A stretch of DNA of 64,000 nucleotides from Rubellicoccus peritrichatus (GCF_033100135.1 NZ_CP136920.1:558001-622000), one strand, 5' to 3'; shown: positions 45,057 through 54,758, counted from the first letter of the stretch. Program-made: numbers and translations. The notes: generated by a model not told the origin, from the sequence alone.

Positions 45057-45702
45057 TCCAAAGGTAAAAGCGGTCTGCTTCGATATCGACGGAACACTCG
45101 TTGATGATCGATATCCCAGTGCTCAAATCCACGAACGATTCCTCGGTGGCAACTATATCCTGCACCTGCTCGGTGACATGATCCAAACAAGTGGACATCA
45201 GGATGCTCATAATGCACTATTGGCCTACACCGAGGTGAATGTCTACTGGGATTATTCCGATATAATCGACCATTTCAATTTGGATAGTTTCCTGGTGACC
45301 GAGTGGATTCGGCTGTGGCATAAAAATCACCTTGTGGCTCTCTGGCGAAACGTTCAATTGATTCACAAGCTTCGTAACAAAGGCTACAAGATCTACATTA
45401 TCAGTAATAACCCGCATACTGGCTGCTTGTTCAAACTGGAACACACAGGGCTTGTCGACCTGGATGGCAATGGAGTCATTGACGAAATTTTCGGCTCCAA
45501 TCGTGGCCTTGGTCAGAAATGGGACATCGGGTTCTGGAAGCGCGTGATCGAACAATCCCCCTACCCTGCTGAGGCGATGGCCATGATTGGAGACAATCCA
45601 GTGGAGGACGCAGAAGTCCCACTCGCGGCGGGCTTTTGCCAGAGCTTTCTCGTTGATAGTGAAGGTAAATTACAGGAAGCACCACAAATCAATGTGGTGT
45701 AG
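45046..45702 (+). CDS. HAD-family hydrolase
   Basis: 218 residues from the ATG at 45046, which overlaps the isomerase end by 11 bp. Motif I is VCFDIDGTLVDDRYPS (about 9-24), motif II IYIISNNPHTG (about 117-127) and motif IV MAMIGDNPVEDAEVPLAAGF (about 182-201). A helical cap with several Trp/His residues lies between. It probably removes phosphate from a sugar phosphate or related compound. A dedicated role with the isomerase is suggested by the overlap. The substrate is not visible from sequence. Confidence 0.85.
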   Translation: MEIDPKVKAVCFDIDGTLVDDRYPSAQIHERFLGGNYILHLLGDMIQTSGHQDAHNALLAYTEVNVYWDYSDIIDHFNLDSFLVTEWIRLWHKNHLVALWRNVQLIHKLRNKGYKIYIISNNPHTGCLFKLEHTGLVDLDGNGVIDEIFGSNRGLGQKWDIGFWKRVIEQSPYPAEAMAMIGDNPVEDAEVPLAAGFCQSFLVDSEGKLQEAPQINVV

Positions 45703-45779
45703 ATTTTTCCTCAAAACAAAATAACCCTAGTTTTAGATTATTCCTCCCAAAGGAATGACTTAACCTTTATAAAAAACTC

Positions 45780-46943
45780 ATGGAAGATAGAAAAATCAAA
45801 ATTGGTGCCATTGGTCTCGGACTTCGTCTGACCGGGGTTTTGCAACACCTACTGGGCCAGTCGAAAAATATCGAACTCGCGGCCGTTTGCGACACCAACG
45901 ACGCATGGAAAGACTGGGCGACCGAACAAGGAATGCCAATGCCCGAGTCGGTTACCAGCCATGATGACCTGGTGCAACGTTCAGACATTGAATGGATCTT
46001 TATTGGCTCTCCAAATTGTCTCCACCGCGAACACGTTTGTGCAGCCCTGGATGCAGGCAAGCATGTCTTTGCCGAAAAACCACTCGCAACCAATCTAGAA
46101 GACACCAGCGCTATGCTCGAATCATGGAGGCGGAGCGGTTGCCAGTTCATAATAGGTTTCACACTACGCTTCTCACCCCACTATCGCAAAATTAAAGCAC
46201 TGCTGGACGAAGGCGTGGTGGGCGAGCTCATCAGTTTTGAGTTCAATGAAACCATCGACTTTAATCACGGTGGATTCATCATGGGCGGCTGGCGTAACCA
46301 GCGCGAATACTCCGGCACGCATCTTCTTGAAAAATGCTGCCATGACATCGACCTCGCAAATTGGATGACGGAAAGCCGTGCCTCGCGAGTTGCTTCTTTC
46401 GGCGGTCTTAATTTTTTCAAACCCGAAAATGCGTATCACATAGAGCGTGTTGGGAAAAACGCTGATGGAAAAAAAGCATTCCAGCTCTGGTCACCTGAAA
46501 GCCATCAAAATCCATTTACCTGTGACAAAAATATCAACGACAATCAGGTCGCAATTATCGAATATGAAAATGGTGTTCGTGCGACTTTTCATGCGAACTG
46601 CAATGCGGCGATTCTGGAGCGCAGAATGTATATCCTTGGAAGCGAAGGTGCCATCCGTGCCGACGTGATTACGGGCAACATTGAAGTAAAGCGCATCGGG
46701 TTCGAGGAGGAAACTCGTTTCGTAGAGACGGGCGCATCGGGCGGCCACGGAGGCGGCGATGAGGTGCTCGCAGCCGAAGTTGCAGAAGCGATGTTTCACG
46801 GAAAAGCACCGAGCTTTTCAATGATGGAAGGCGCGCTTTCAGCCGCAACGGTCTTTGCACTTGATGACGCCTGCGACAGTGGCCAGGTCGTTGATTGCAG
46901 TAAGTATTTGAAAGCACTAACCGCCGAGAACGTTCTGGCTTAG
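45780..46943 (+). CDS. Gfo/Idh/MocA-family NAD(P)-dependent oxidoreductase
   Basis: 387 residues. The N-terminal Rossmann fold begins IKIGAIGLGLRLTGVLQHLL (GxGxxx pattern near 10-15). HVFAEKPLATNLEDT near 96-110 has the EKP motif with the catalytic-site Lys. The C-terminal domain has GTHLLEKCCHDIDLANWM, with the catalytic His-Asp pair, and RATFHANC. Family members oxidise or reduce sugars, inositols and their derivatives. It lies 77 bp after the HAD gene on the same strand. Its last 27 bp overlap the end of the convergent gspF gene. Confidence 0.9.
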   Translation: MEDRKIKIGAIGLGLRLTGVLQHLLGQSKNIELAAVCDTNDAWKDWATEQGMPMPESVTSHDDLVQRSDIEWIFIGSPNCLHREHVCAALDAGKHVFAEKPLATNLEDTSAMLESWRRSGCQFIIGFTLRFSPHYRKIKALLDEGVVGELISFEFNETIDFNHGGFIMGGWRNQREYSGTHLLEKCCHDIDLANWMTESRASRVASFGGLNFFKPENAYHIERVGKNADGKKAFQLWSPESHQNPFTCDKNINDNQVAIIEYENGVRATFHANCNAAILERRMYILGSEGAIRADVITGNIEVKRIGFEEETRFVETGASGGHGGGDEVLAAEVAEAMFHGKAPSFSMMEGALSAATVFALDDACDSGQVVDCSKYLKALTAENVLA

Positions 46944-48185
46944 TTGCATAATACTGCTGACAATTCCAAAGACGACTAAGGATACGATTCCAAAAACGAC
47001 GAAGAGTGATGCTGTGGATATAACCACGGTCATCTTTTTCATTTGCTCGCCCAGCGCGGTATGGCGGTTTTTGTAAATACTGGTAAAGCCAGTGACAAGG
47101 TTTCCAGTATTCTCACTGATACTGAGAATATCGAGATCCATGTCCGGCAAAAGACCTTCACGGTGAAAGGCTTGAGAGAATGAAGCACCATCCGTGATCA
47201 AAGAGCGACTCGCCCGAAAGCGATTGAGCAGCTCGTGGTTCTTCATCGACCGTTCAATCAGTTTGAGTGCATCAGTAGCATCGACACCACTCCCCAAAAG
47301 AATGCTTGCGAGATTAGCAAGGCGACTGAGCTCCGCATTCATCACCACTTCCCGGAGGACCGGAACGCGCAATAGAAAACGATCCGTGGTCAGTCTTCCA
47401 TCATCACTGCGCCTCCATTGAAAAATACTAACGCCCGCAATGAGCAATCCGACTAATATAAATGGCCCGGTAGTAATGGAAAACTCTGCCAACCCAACAA
47501 CAAGTCGCGCTGCCAGAGTCAGCTCGCCGCCCATGGAATCCAACATGGTTTCAACGCGCGGCATGAGATAAAACAGAACGAATAGTAGAACGAAAAAGAC
47601 AATCGTGAGAATAAAGGCAGGGTAAGACAGACCGGAGAGAATCTCTTTTCTCAAACGCAGTCGCGCTTCAAGCAACTCAATCACGTTCTCCAAAATGGGT
47701 TTCAAATTACCCGTTGCCTCCCCTGCTTCGATCATCGAAGCAAGTGTCGCATCAAAAATCTTAGGTTGCCGGCGCATGGCCGAGGCAAGGCTTGACCCTT
47801 CGCTGAGATCCTTCCAAAGCGCCTCGCAAATGGCTTTCAAAACCGGTTCATTCAAACGCTGAGTCAGCGCCTTAACCGCATCTCCCAGAGGCAAGCCACT
47901 CGAAACGAGTTGATAAAGCTTATCCAGAAAAGCGAAACTTAACTTATCCGCCTTGATCCGGGAAATCTGAAGCGACTCCAGATCAACGCTCTTGACCTTG
48001 CCCTTTTTAACCGCAGTGAGACTGAACCGGGTTTTGCCGCCAGCCTCTCCACGATCTTTGATCTCAACCGGATTGATTTTCTCTGAGCGCAACTTACGTC
48101 TGGCCTGGGAAGCATTGGGTGCCTCGACTTTACCAGTCACATAACGGCCTTCTGGATTTAGCGCTCGATAATCAAACGTGGGCAT
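46917..48185 (-). CDS. gspF: Type II secretion inner-membrane platform protein GspF
   Basis: 422 residues. The N-terminal linker (PTFDYRALNPEGRYVTGKVEAP) leads to two copies of the T2SS/PilC domain: LDKLYQLVSSGLPLGDAVKAL...GSSLASAMRRQPKIFD near 85-150, and LARLANLASILLGSGVDATDALKLI...GASFSQAFHREGLLPD near 285-370. Each is followed by a membrane segment (LSGLSYPAFILTIVFFVLLFVLFYLMP and VVISTASLFVVFGIVSLVVFGIV). It is the membrane base on which the ATPase acts. Last gene of the operon, 96 bp after gspE with a repeat between. Confidence 0.95.
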   Translation of the reverse strand: MPTFDYRALNPEGRYVTGKVEAPNASQARRKLRSEKINPVEIKDRGEAGGKTRFSLTAVKKGKVKSVDLESLQISRIKADKLSFAFLDKLYQLVSSGLPLGDAVKALTQRLNEPVLKAICEALWKDLSEGSSLASAMRRQPKIFDATLASMIEAGEATGNLKPILENVIELLEARLRLRKEILSGLSYPAFILTIVFFVLLFVLFYLMPRVETMLDSMGGELTLAARLVVGLAEFSITTGPFILVGLLIAGVSIFQWRRSDDGRLTTDRFLLRVPVLREVVMNAELSRLANLASILLGSGVDATDALKLIERSMKNHELLNRFRASRSLITDGASFSQAFHREGLLPDMDLDILSISENTGNLVTGFTSIYKNRHTALGEQMKKMTVVISTASLFVVFGIVSLVVFGIVSSIMQLSQNVLGG

Positions 48186-48196
48186 GGATTAAGAGA

Positions 48197-48227
48197 GAGT
48201 AAGAAGACAAAAGTGAGAAGGCAGAAG
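48197..48227. repeat. Purine-rich repeat, family E, copy 2, inside gspE-gspF
   Basis: A 31-bp segment starting GAGTAAGAAGACAAAAGTGA matches 25034-25064 (opposite strand) with two mismatches. It lies in the only sizeable gap of the secretion operon. Confidence 0.7.
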
Positions 48228-48281
48228 TTCTAATGGAATGAAAAATAACAAATGCCATATAACAGATGACAAATACGACGT

Positions 48282-49991
48282 TTACTTGGTTGTTTCGGCT
48301 TCGTCGCGGGCCATATCGGCGTAGCGCATGACTTCGGCCAAGGCAGTCAGTCCGTGCTTTGCGTGCTCCCAGCCGGTTGCCTGTAAGGAACGCATACCGC
48401 GTGACATGGCACGCTCGCGAATTTCGCGGGCCGATGCACTCCGGTTGATCAATTCATGAATAGACTCATCGACACGTAAAATTTCATAAATACCAATACG
48501 TCCACGAAAGCCCAACCCACGACAATCTTCACAACCACTGGGAATCTTAAGCCCATGGGCATACTTTATTTCAGAGGCTGGAATATCGAGAGCAACAAGG
48601 CAGGAGGTCACCTGCGTGATGTCACGATCATCACGAGTCGCACAACTATGGCAAAGACGACGAATCAGGCGTTGTGCAATGACCAGCTCGACTGAGGAAG
48701 AAATCAAAAAGGGCTCGATCTCCATGTCGATCAAACGGGTAATCGCGCCAGCGGCATCATTCGTGTGCAAAGTGCTGAGCACGAGGTGACCGGTCAACGA
48801 AGCACGAATGGCGATATCAGCAGTTTCGCGGTCACGAATCTCCCCCACCATAATAACGTCCGGGTCCTGACGCAGAACACTTCTGAGTGCATTGGCAAAG
48901 CTAAGGCCGATCTCGCTGTTGACCTGGGTTTGATTGATTTCGGGGATCTCGTATTCAATCGGATCTTCCACCGTAATGACACGACGGTCCGGCGTCCCAA
49001 TCCGGCGCATGAATGCTGAAAGCGTTGTGCTTTTACCAGAACCCGTTGGCCCGGTAATCAGGGCGATACCGTGAGGCAATTCCAGCACACGGTTGATTGT
49101 TTCCTCATCATCCGCCAGAAAACCAAGATCCCGGATGGAAGTCGGCTGGCTTTGGTCACTGAGCAAACGCATACTGACACTCTCACCATACATGGTCGGC
49201 AGAGTGGATACACGCACATCAACCTCGTCACGACCACCGCCGTAGGTGATTCGACCGTCCTGCGGGCGGCGACGCTCCGAAATATTGAGGCGCGACATAA
49301 TTTTGATGCGTGAAATAATGGCGCTTTGGAAGGCAACCAGATTGTTCGGCACAGAAACCGGAACCAGCCGCCCATCAATACGATAACGAATCTTCAGTGA
49401 ATCCTTACGCGGCTCGAAATGAATATCCGTGGCCCGATCACGCATGGCCTGCGCGATGACTTCATTAACAAAACGAATGATCGCTGCGTTTTCGTCTTCT
49501 TCCTCCTCAGGTTGCTCCTGTCGATCGAGCATAGCCTCAACTTCCGGATCATCAAGGCTGCCGGAGCCAACACCGTAAGTTTCTGTGAGATAACCATTAA
49601 TACGATCGGCTGGAGTCAGGAAAAAGGCAGGTTCACGACGTCCAACAGCGTAGATCCAGCGTTTCATCTGCTCATCCGGAGGCCAGGAAACAGCCAGACA
49701 AAGTTGGCCTTCATATCCGGCAGGCGCCTCAATTGGAACAGCCTGATAATTCAGGATAATGCGCAAAGGGAGGATATCGGCGGCATTATCCAAAGGTTCG
49801 ATCCGGTCAATCACCTCATAACCTCCGGCTCCGGAGATAATCGTGAGCAACTCGCGCTCCGTAATACCCGATGCGTCCGATAAAGCAGCCAAACGCGTCG
49901 CCCGTGAGGCAGACGACACCGCGGCCTCCTGCTCTGGCGAAAGCTCAGAGGTCAGGCGATCAATTGCGGGTATTTTACCAATAAAATTCAC
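48282..49991 (-). CDS. gspE: Type II secretion ATPase GspE
   Basis: 569 residues. The C-terminal ATPase has Walker A GPTGSGKSTT (about 314-323), the Asp box with Glu before (VRVSTLPTMYGE), Walker B VIMVGEIRDRETADIAI and the His box LTGHLVLSTLHTNDA. The zinc site of GspE/PilB is complete: CHSC near 475 and CEDC near 512. The N-terminal domain (about 1-150) is divergent. It drives pseudopilus assembly from the cytoplasm. It starts 24 bp after the small C-like gene. Confidence 0.96.
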   Translation of the reverse strand: MNFIGKIPAIDRLTSELSPEQEAAVSSASRATRLAALSDASGITERELLTIISGAGGYEVIDRIEPLDNAADILPLRIILNYQAVPIEAPAGYEGQLCLAVSWPPDEQMKRWIYAVGRREPAFFLTPADRINGYLTETYGVGSGSLDDPEVEAMLDRQEQPEEEEDENAAIIRFVNEVIAQAMRDRATDIHFEPRKDSLKIRYRIDGRLVPVSVPNNLVAFQSAIISRIKIMSRLNISERRRPQDGRITYGGGRDEVDVRVSTLPTMYGESVSMRLLSDQSQPTSIRDLGFLADDEETINRVLELPHGIALITGPTGSGKSTTLSAFMRRIGTPDRRVITVEDPIEYEIPEINQTQVNSEIGLSFANALRSVLRQDPDVIMVGEIRDRETADIAIRASLTGHLVLSTLHTNDAAGAITRLIDMEIEPFLISSSVELVIAQRLIRRLCHSCATRDDRDITQVTSCLVALDIPASEIKYAHGLKIPSGCEDCRGLGFRGRIGIYEILRVDESIHELINRSASAREIRERAMSRGMRSLQATGWEHAKHGLTALAEVMRYADMARDEAETTK

Positions 49992-50015
49992 GACGGACTG
50001 ACGGAGTCTAGCAAG

Positions 50016-50528
50016 TTATTTAGGATTTTCCAGCTGTAATATGAGTTGTGTGCCATGACCGGAAATTGTGATACTCGGGGCCTTGGGATCGAGTTCGGCG
50101 ATCTTGTAGCCATGAATTTCATCGCCGACTTTGATCCAGCGGGCAAATTTGTCTTTGCTATGAAAAACGCAAACCAGCCATTCGCCATCTGTTTTTGCAT
50201 AACCTTGAAAGCTGAAACCTTTGGCACTTCGCTTGTTGGACTCCGCCATGCGGGCCTTGAATGCCTTGCTCATGAACGGTGAATTGTCCAAGAGAGCTTG
50301 ATACGGATTCGGTGGTTCTTCAGCGGCTTCTTCAGTTTCTGCCTGTTCGGTGCCTGCGGTCTCTTCCTCGGATGCAGCTTCGCCACCTTTGGCCATTTCA
50401 TCGGTGGCAGTTGCAACCACCTGCGATTCAGCAGTTTCCGAAGTAACTTCGGGAGCTGAGTCCTGAGCATTAGCGTAGGAGAAAAGCGAAAGGCAAATTC
50501 CTATCGTGATAATCCACAAAAACTTCAT
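50016..50528 (-). CDS. GspC/PilP-like periplasmic protein of the secretion system
   Basis: 170 residues from ATG 50528, or 171 if the ATG 3 bp upstream, overlapping the secretin stop, is used. A signal peptide (KFLWIITIGICLSLFSYANA) is followed by an acidic Glu/Thr/Ala-rich linker (about 25-72), then a domain with NPYQALLDNSPF and WIKVGDEIHGYKIAELDPKAPSITISGHGTQLILQL. The latter is the pattern of the HR domain of GspC and of PilP (VGD.v.gy.v..I....v.l..~G). It lacks the membrane anchor of true GspC. Sitting between gspD and gspE, it may serve as the secretin-contacting link. Confidence 0.6.
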   Translation of the reverse strand: MKFLWIITIGICLSLFSYANAQDSAPEVTSETAESQVVATATDEMAKGGEAASEEETAGTEQAETEEAAEEPPNPYQALLDNSPFMSKAFKARMAESNKRSAKGFSFQGYAKTDGEWLVCVFHSKDKFARWIKVGDEIHGYKIAELDPKAPSITISGHGTQLILQLENPK

Positions 50529-53500
50529 CATCGCGGCCCCCTTCGTTGAATGAATGTTGCCACTGGCGGTGCGGAGTTGGAATTGCTACTCGAAGCAGTT
50601 GGACTTTTCCCGGAAGCAGAATCAGTACTGGTCCCATCAGCCTCCTCTGCTTCCTGAGCTGTCTTTTGCGCTTCTTCCAAATCCTTCTCAGTCGCCTCTT
50701 CATCGGCGGCCGGTGGGATCAATTGCTTCTGCTCACGAAAGCGACCTTCTTCCAAATAATATTCAATATCCTTACCGATTGCGGTACGGTCCAACTCTTC
50801 TGCAGTGAGCAGATTCGACTCATCGACACTCTGAACCAGGTAAGGCTTGATGAAGATGATCAATTCGCGAACGACTGAGTTATCCCGCTTCGGTTTAAAA
50901 AGTTCTCCAATCAATGGGATATCGCCCAGGATAAAGACTTTACCGTCCTGATCGGTCGTCTCAACCGACTGCAACCCACCCATAACGATGACCTCTTTAT
51001 CACGAACACTGACAAACGAGGATGCACGGCGCGTGCTGATAATCGGTTGTACGTTGGTGTCGATGGTTTGCTCGCCAATGACAGTTTCAACGATCTGCTC
51101 CAGATCCAACTGAATGGAACCGGATTCGCTGACCAATGGCGTCACCCGCAAGGTGATCCCGATGTCGCGATACTCCACTGTCGAGCGAGTGACGAGATCC
51201 GAGCTGTTCAGATTCGAAGCGCTGCTGGTAATGATCGGACGCGCCTCACCGACATTGATCGAAGCCAGTTGATTATGCGTCGTCGTAATGGTTGGAGCTG
51301 AAAGCACCTTCACATTACGGTCTTCCTGGGCCACACGGAAGATCGTGGTCAAACTAAAGTCATTGAGCGAAATACCCAAATCGAAAGCACTATTGGCATC
51401 AGACTCATTGAGCTTGGGTGCTGAAGTCTGCAATGCCTCACGCCCAACAACATCCTGACTGACCAGATCGTTGGTAATGGTTGAGACTTTCTGGAAATCA
51501 AAAGGATTGCGGTAGTTAATCCCAAACGAGCTGAGCCCGGAAACCTGATTCCCCTGCAAGAGTACTTCGGCGATGACAACCTCGATGCGAACCTGCGGCA
51601 GAACGTTATCGATCTGATCGATCAATGCTTCAATTTGCGTGAGGTCAAATTGGGTTCCATATGCGATGACAGCATTACTGCGATCATCCGCAACCAGGCT
51701 AATGTATGGACTGAATTGCAGGTCCGAATCGTAATCACCTGTGTTATCGTAAGTCGCCTCAGAGAACGTCTCAGTTACATTTTCAGGAGCTGGAGTTGTT
51801 GAAAACTCAGGCTCCATGCCTGGCAGTTCCTCCTCTTGATCACCTCCACCACGACGGAAGACCCTTTGTAAAGTTGCTTCACGCTCACGGACGCGCTGCT
51901 GCTGGCTGATCAGCGTCGTTATCGTCTGAGCGACATCATTGGCATCGGCATGGCGAATAAAGAAGGTCTTCGTTTGAGTGAAAGGAGCAATCTCAACATC
52001 ATTGATTTTAATCAACTGCCCAATCTGTTCGAGATCTGAATCCGTCCCATAAACAATGATGGAATTATTTCTCCGGTTTTCGACAATCGTGATGTAGGGA
52101 CTGAACTGAAGTGACTGCAATGTCGACTCGACAGACTGTGCATCTTCATCGTCAGGGCGGATGTTGCGAATTTCCCGAATGCGTGAACGCACGCGAGCTA
52201 GCGCTCGTTCCTGTCCGCGAATGATGTTGTTAAGAATACTGATCAGACTTTGCGACTGGGCTTCCTCCAGAAAGAAAACCTGGCTGTTGGTGAAAGGTGA
52301 CACTTCGATATCAACCTGCTTCAGTAGATTTTCAATCTGGACGACATCGGAATCAGTTCCATAGACAATGATGGAATTGCTTCGGGTATCCGGCGTCACG
52401 CTGATGAAAGGGCTGAACTGCAAGGCCTCCTCTCCTTCGGCCACCTGGTCGGCAGGATTGATGGAGTCTTCAGCCGCAGCTGGATTCGTCACTTGCCGCC
52501 CTTCCGATCGAACCTGCCGCAAGGCACGCTGCTGGCCACTAATGATACGATTAATAGTTCCCGTGATTTGATTGGCATCAGTGTGCTTAAGGGCAAAAAC
52601 CCGAGTCGTCGTAATTGGCTCCACCGGAATATCCGCATCTTCAACCATATGCTGAACACGTTTGATGTCTGATTCGGTTCCATAAACAAAGAGCGAGTTT
52701 GTTCGGCGATCTGCATAAACGATGGCGAAACTACTGAACTCAAAACCGATGTCCGGCGTCTCTTCAATGACCGCATCATCGCCAGCCTGTGAACGCGTGC
52801 GCTGTTGAGAAAAACTACGACGCTGATAATTCACAACGCCCATGATCATGCGAGCCAGCGTATCGGCTTGAGCGTGCTGTAAATATACCACTTCATTGCG
52901 CGTAATCGGGACGGATTCCTTATCCAGCTTTTCAACCAGGGAATTAACCTGATCGATGTCGTTACGCGTCCCGTAAACAAGAATCGCATTCTTCCGACGG
53001 TCTGCCACAACCGTCGCAAAATCACTAAACTGGAAACCGCTGTTTTCACCGGCAATCGCACTTTCCCGTGTCACCGTTGATCCGCCTGATTGCAAACCAC
53101 GGCGGGAGAATGTGCGGCGTTGAAGATTAATCAGATTCCCAACAAGCTGAGCAAGGTCGGTGGCCTGCGCGTATTGAATCGTAAAGATTTCACTGGTTAC
53201 ATAAGGAGCTGATTTAATATCGAGCTGCCCCACCAGGGTTTCCATGCGCTTGATATCAGACGCTGTCCCATAGACAACCAGGGCGTTGTTCGAATGATCA
53301 GGAAGCACTTGGACGTATGGGCTGAACTGCAACTCCGGCATACCCGCATCCATCATGAGTGAATCCGGTGAAGCCTCGGGAGCTGAGGCATCAGCAATCG
53401 CAGTGATAGGTACAACATCCCCTTCAACTACCTCGGTCACGTTTTCAACAACGGCAGTGGGCTGCCCGACCTCGGCATCACCATCGGTTTCTTCAGGAGA

Positions 53501-54754
53501 ACGAAAACCGCGACGGCTGAACTGACGTTGTTGATTACGAACGATTCCGTTCACAATGCCCCAAATAGACCAAAAGTTTCCGTCCTTAATCGTAATTACC
53601 TTACTGGTCGTAAATGGTGCAACTTCCTCGTCTAGATCAGCCACCAGTTTCTTCAGCAACTCATAGTTCTCCGCCCGCGTTACGATAACCAGTTTATTGG
53701 TCCGCGCATCAACCCAAATTGTGGCATCCCCCAACCAGGCATCATAAGACGAACGCTGAATCTGGCGAAGCGTATCCCGTATGCGGGAGGCAGTGCCAAA
53801 TTGAACAGGGAAGGTGTAAATCTGATTCGTTTTCTCCGGCGGTTGATCGATTTTTGCAATGATATCTTCAATCGCCTGAAGGTTGCTCAAACGGTCAACA
53901 ACCATGATGGAATTTGACCATTCGAAACGCTGAATGCTAGCAACATTACCCGGGGTAATCAAATTGCGGACCTGATTGTAGATCTCTCTCGGATCGACGT
54001 ATTCCAGAGGAAATATCTTGGCAAAAATCTGCTCACTCTGCACTCCCTCCGGCAGCTCTTCCAACAGCTCAGGGCTCTGTCGGGCCGAGTTTTTAGAGCT
54101 AACCGCACGGATGAATTGATTGTCGATAGGCAGCAGAAGGACACCATTCATCGAAAGCAATGTCTCCAGCGCGAAAATCGCCTCGACACGTGGAAGTTCA
54201 CCATTGCTGTTGAAACTGATTTTTTTCTTTGGCAGTCCATCGGCTGGAATGATCACACGACCGCTGTATTGCTGCAAAAGCTCAATGACTTGAATCAACT
54301 CGGTATTCCTCAAAACAACCGGGCCAACCATTGCATCGGGCTTCTTGTCTCCAAGTGGCTGGCACACAATCAACAAAGGTTGACTGGATTCATCCGTGGT
54401 CGTCTGACGATTCTTTCTATTTTTTGCCTTTGGTTCTTTCGCTTTCTTCGCAACCAGTTTCGACTCTGGTTCGGGTTTTGCTTCTCCGGCAACCGCAACC
54501 TCAGCGACTGGCTCATTTGTATTTTTCGAAGATTCGATCTCACCAGTCGATTCCTCTTTACTTGCAGTCGACTCACTTTCAGGAGCAATGCTCTCGGAAG
54601 TCACATTGGTGGTAGCCTCATCCTGCGCGGCAATTCCTTCGACTTTGGGTGCAGGATTGTCAGGTGACTCCGGCTCTGATTCCTGGGCGGTAAGCTGAAT
54701 GGCTGCACCCAATAAACAGAGCAGCGAGAAAAGAGTTTTTAGGATATTGGCCAT
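50528..54754 (-). CDS. gspD: Giant secretin GspD with eight N1-like repeats
   Basis: 1408 residues from the ATG at 54754, against ~650-700 for usual GspD. The signal peptide (MANILKTLFSLLCLLGAAIQLTA) precedes a long acidic low-complexity stretch (to about 125). An N0-like domain (about 145-218) is followed by eight N1/NolW-like units (about 242-1053). The last six share LQFSPY...D.R.N...VYGT..DI and an Arg/Gln-rich linker (QRR, RxRSR). The secretin channel domain is at about 1055-1315 (RIEVVIAEVLL, VLSAPTITTTHNQLASINVGEARPI, VSVRDKEVIVMGGLQ, GDIPLIGELF). It forms the outer-membrane gate. The start is supported by a 4-bp gap after gspM. Confidence 0.93.
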   Translation of the reverse strand: MANILKTLFSLLCLLGAAIQLTAQESEPESPDNPAPKVEGIAAQDEATTNVTSESIAPESESTASKEESTGEIESSKNTNEPVAEVAVAGEAKPEPESKLVAKKAKEPKAKNRKNRQTTTDESSQPLLIVCQPLGDKKPDAMVGPVVLRNTELIQVIELLQQYSGRVIIPADGLPKKKISFNSNGELPRVEAIFALETLLSMNGVLLLPIDNQFIRAVSSKNSARQSPELLEELPEGVQSEQIFAKIFPLEYVDPREIYNQVRNLITPGNVASIQRFEWSNSIMVVDRLSNLQAIEDIIAKIDQPPEKTNQIYTFPVQFGTASRIRDTLRQIQRSSYDAWLGDATIWVDARTNKLVIVTRAENYELLKKLVADLDEEVAPFTTSKVITIKDGNFWSIWGIVNGIVRNQQRQFSRRGFRSPEETDGDAEVGQPTAVVENVTEVVEGDVVPITAIADASAPEASPDSLMMDAGMPELQFSPYVQVLPDHSNNALVVYGTASDIKRMETLVGQLDIKSAPYVTSEIFTIQYAQATDLAQLVGNLINLQRRTFSRRGLQSGGSTVTRESAIAGENSGFQFSDFATVVADRRKNAILVYGTRNDIDQVNSLVEKLDKESVPITRNEVVYLQHAQADTLARMIMGVVNYQRRSFSQQRTRSQAGDDAVIEETPDIGFEFSSFAIVYADRRTNSLFVYGTESDIKRVQHMVEDADIPVEPITTTRVFALKHTDANQITGTINRIISGQQRALRQVRSEGRQVTNPAAAEDSINPADQVAEGEEALQFSPFISVTPDTRSNSIIVYGTDSDVVQIENLLKQVDIEVSPFTNSQVFFLEEAQSQSLISILNNIIRGQERALARVRSRIREIRNIRPDDEDAQSVESTLQSLQFSPYITIVENRRNNSIIVYGTDSDLEQIGQLIKINDVEIAPFTQTKTFFIRHADANDVAQTITTLISQQQRVREREATLQRVFRRGGGDQEEELPGMEPEFSTTPAPENVTETFSEATYDNTGDYDSDLQFSPYISLVADDRSNAVIAYGTQFDLTQIEALIDQIDNVLPQVRIEVVIAEVLLQGNQVSGLSSFGINYRNPFDFQKVSTITNDLVSQDVVGREALQTSAPKLNESDANSAFDLGISLNDFSLTTIFRVAQEDRNVKVLSAPTITTTHNQLASINVGEARPIITSSASNLNSSDLVTRSTVEYRDIGITLRVTPLVSESGSIQLDLEQIVETVIGEQTIDTNVQPIISTRRASSFVSVRDKEVIVMGGLQSVETTDQDGKVFILGDIPLIGELFKPKRDNSVVRELIIFIKPYLVQSVDESNLLTAEELDRTAIGKDIEYYLEEGRFREQKQLIPPAADEEATEKDLEEAQKTAQEAEEADGTSTDSASGKSPTASSSNSNSAPPVATFIQRRGPR
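51595..54031. repeat. Region of eight N1-like repeats in gspD
   Basis: In order from 54031 down: two short units (~65 aa) then six long ones (~90-130 aa). They differ in the length of an inserted acidic or Arg-rich loop. Similarity is at the protein level only. Confidence 0.7.
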
Positions 54755-54758
54755 GGTT

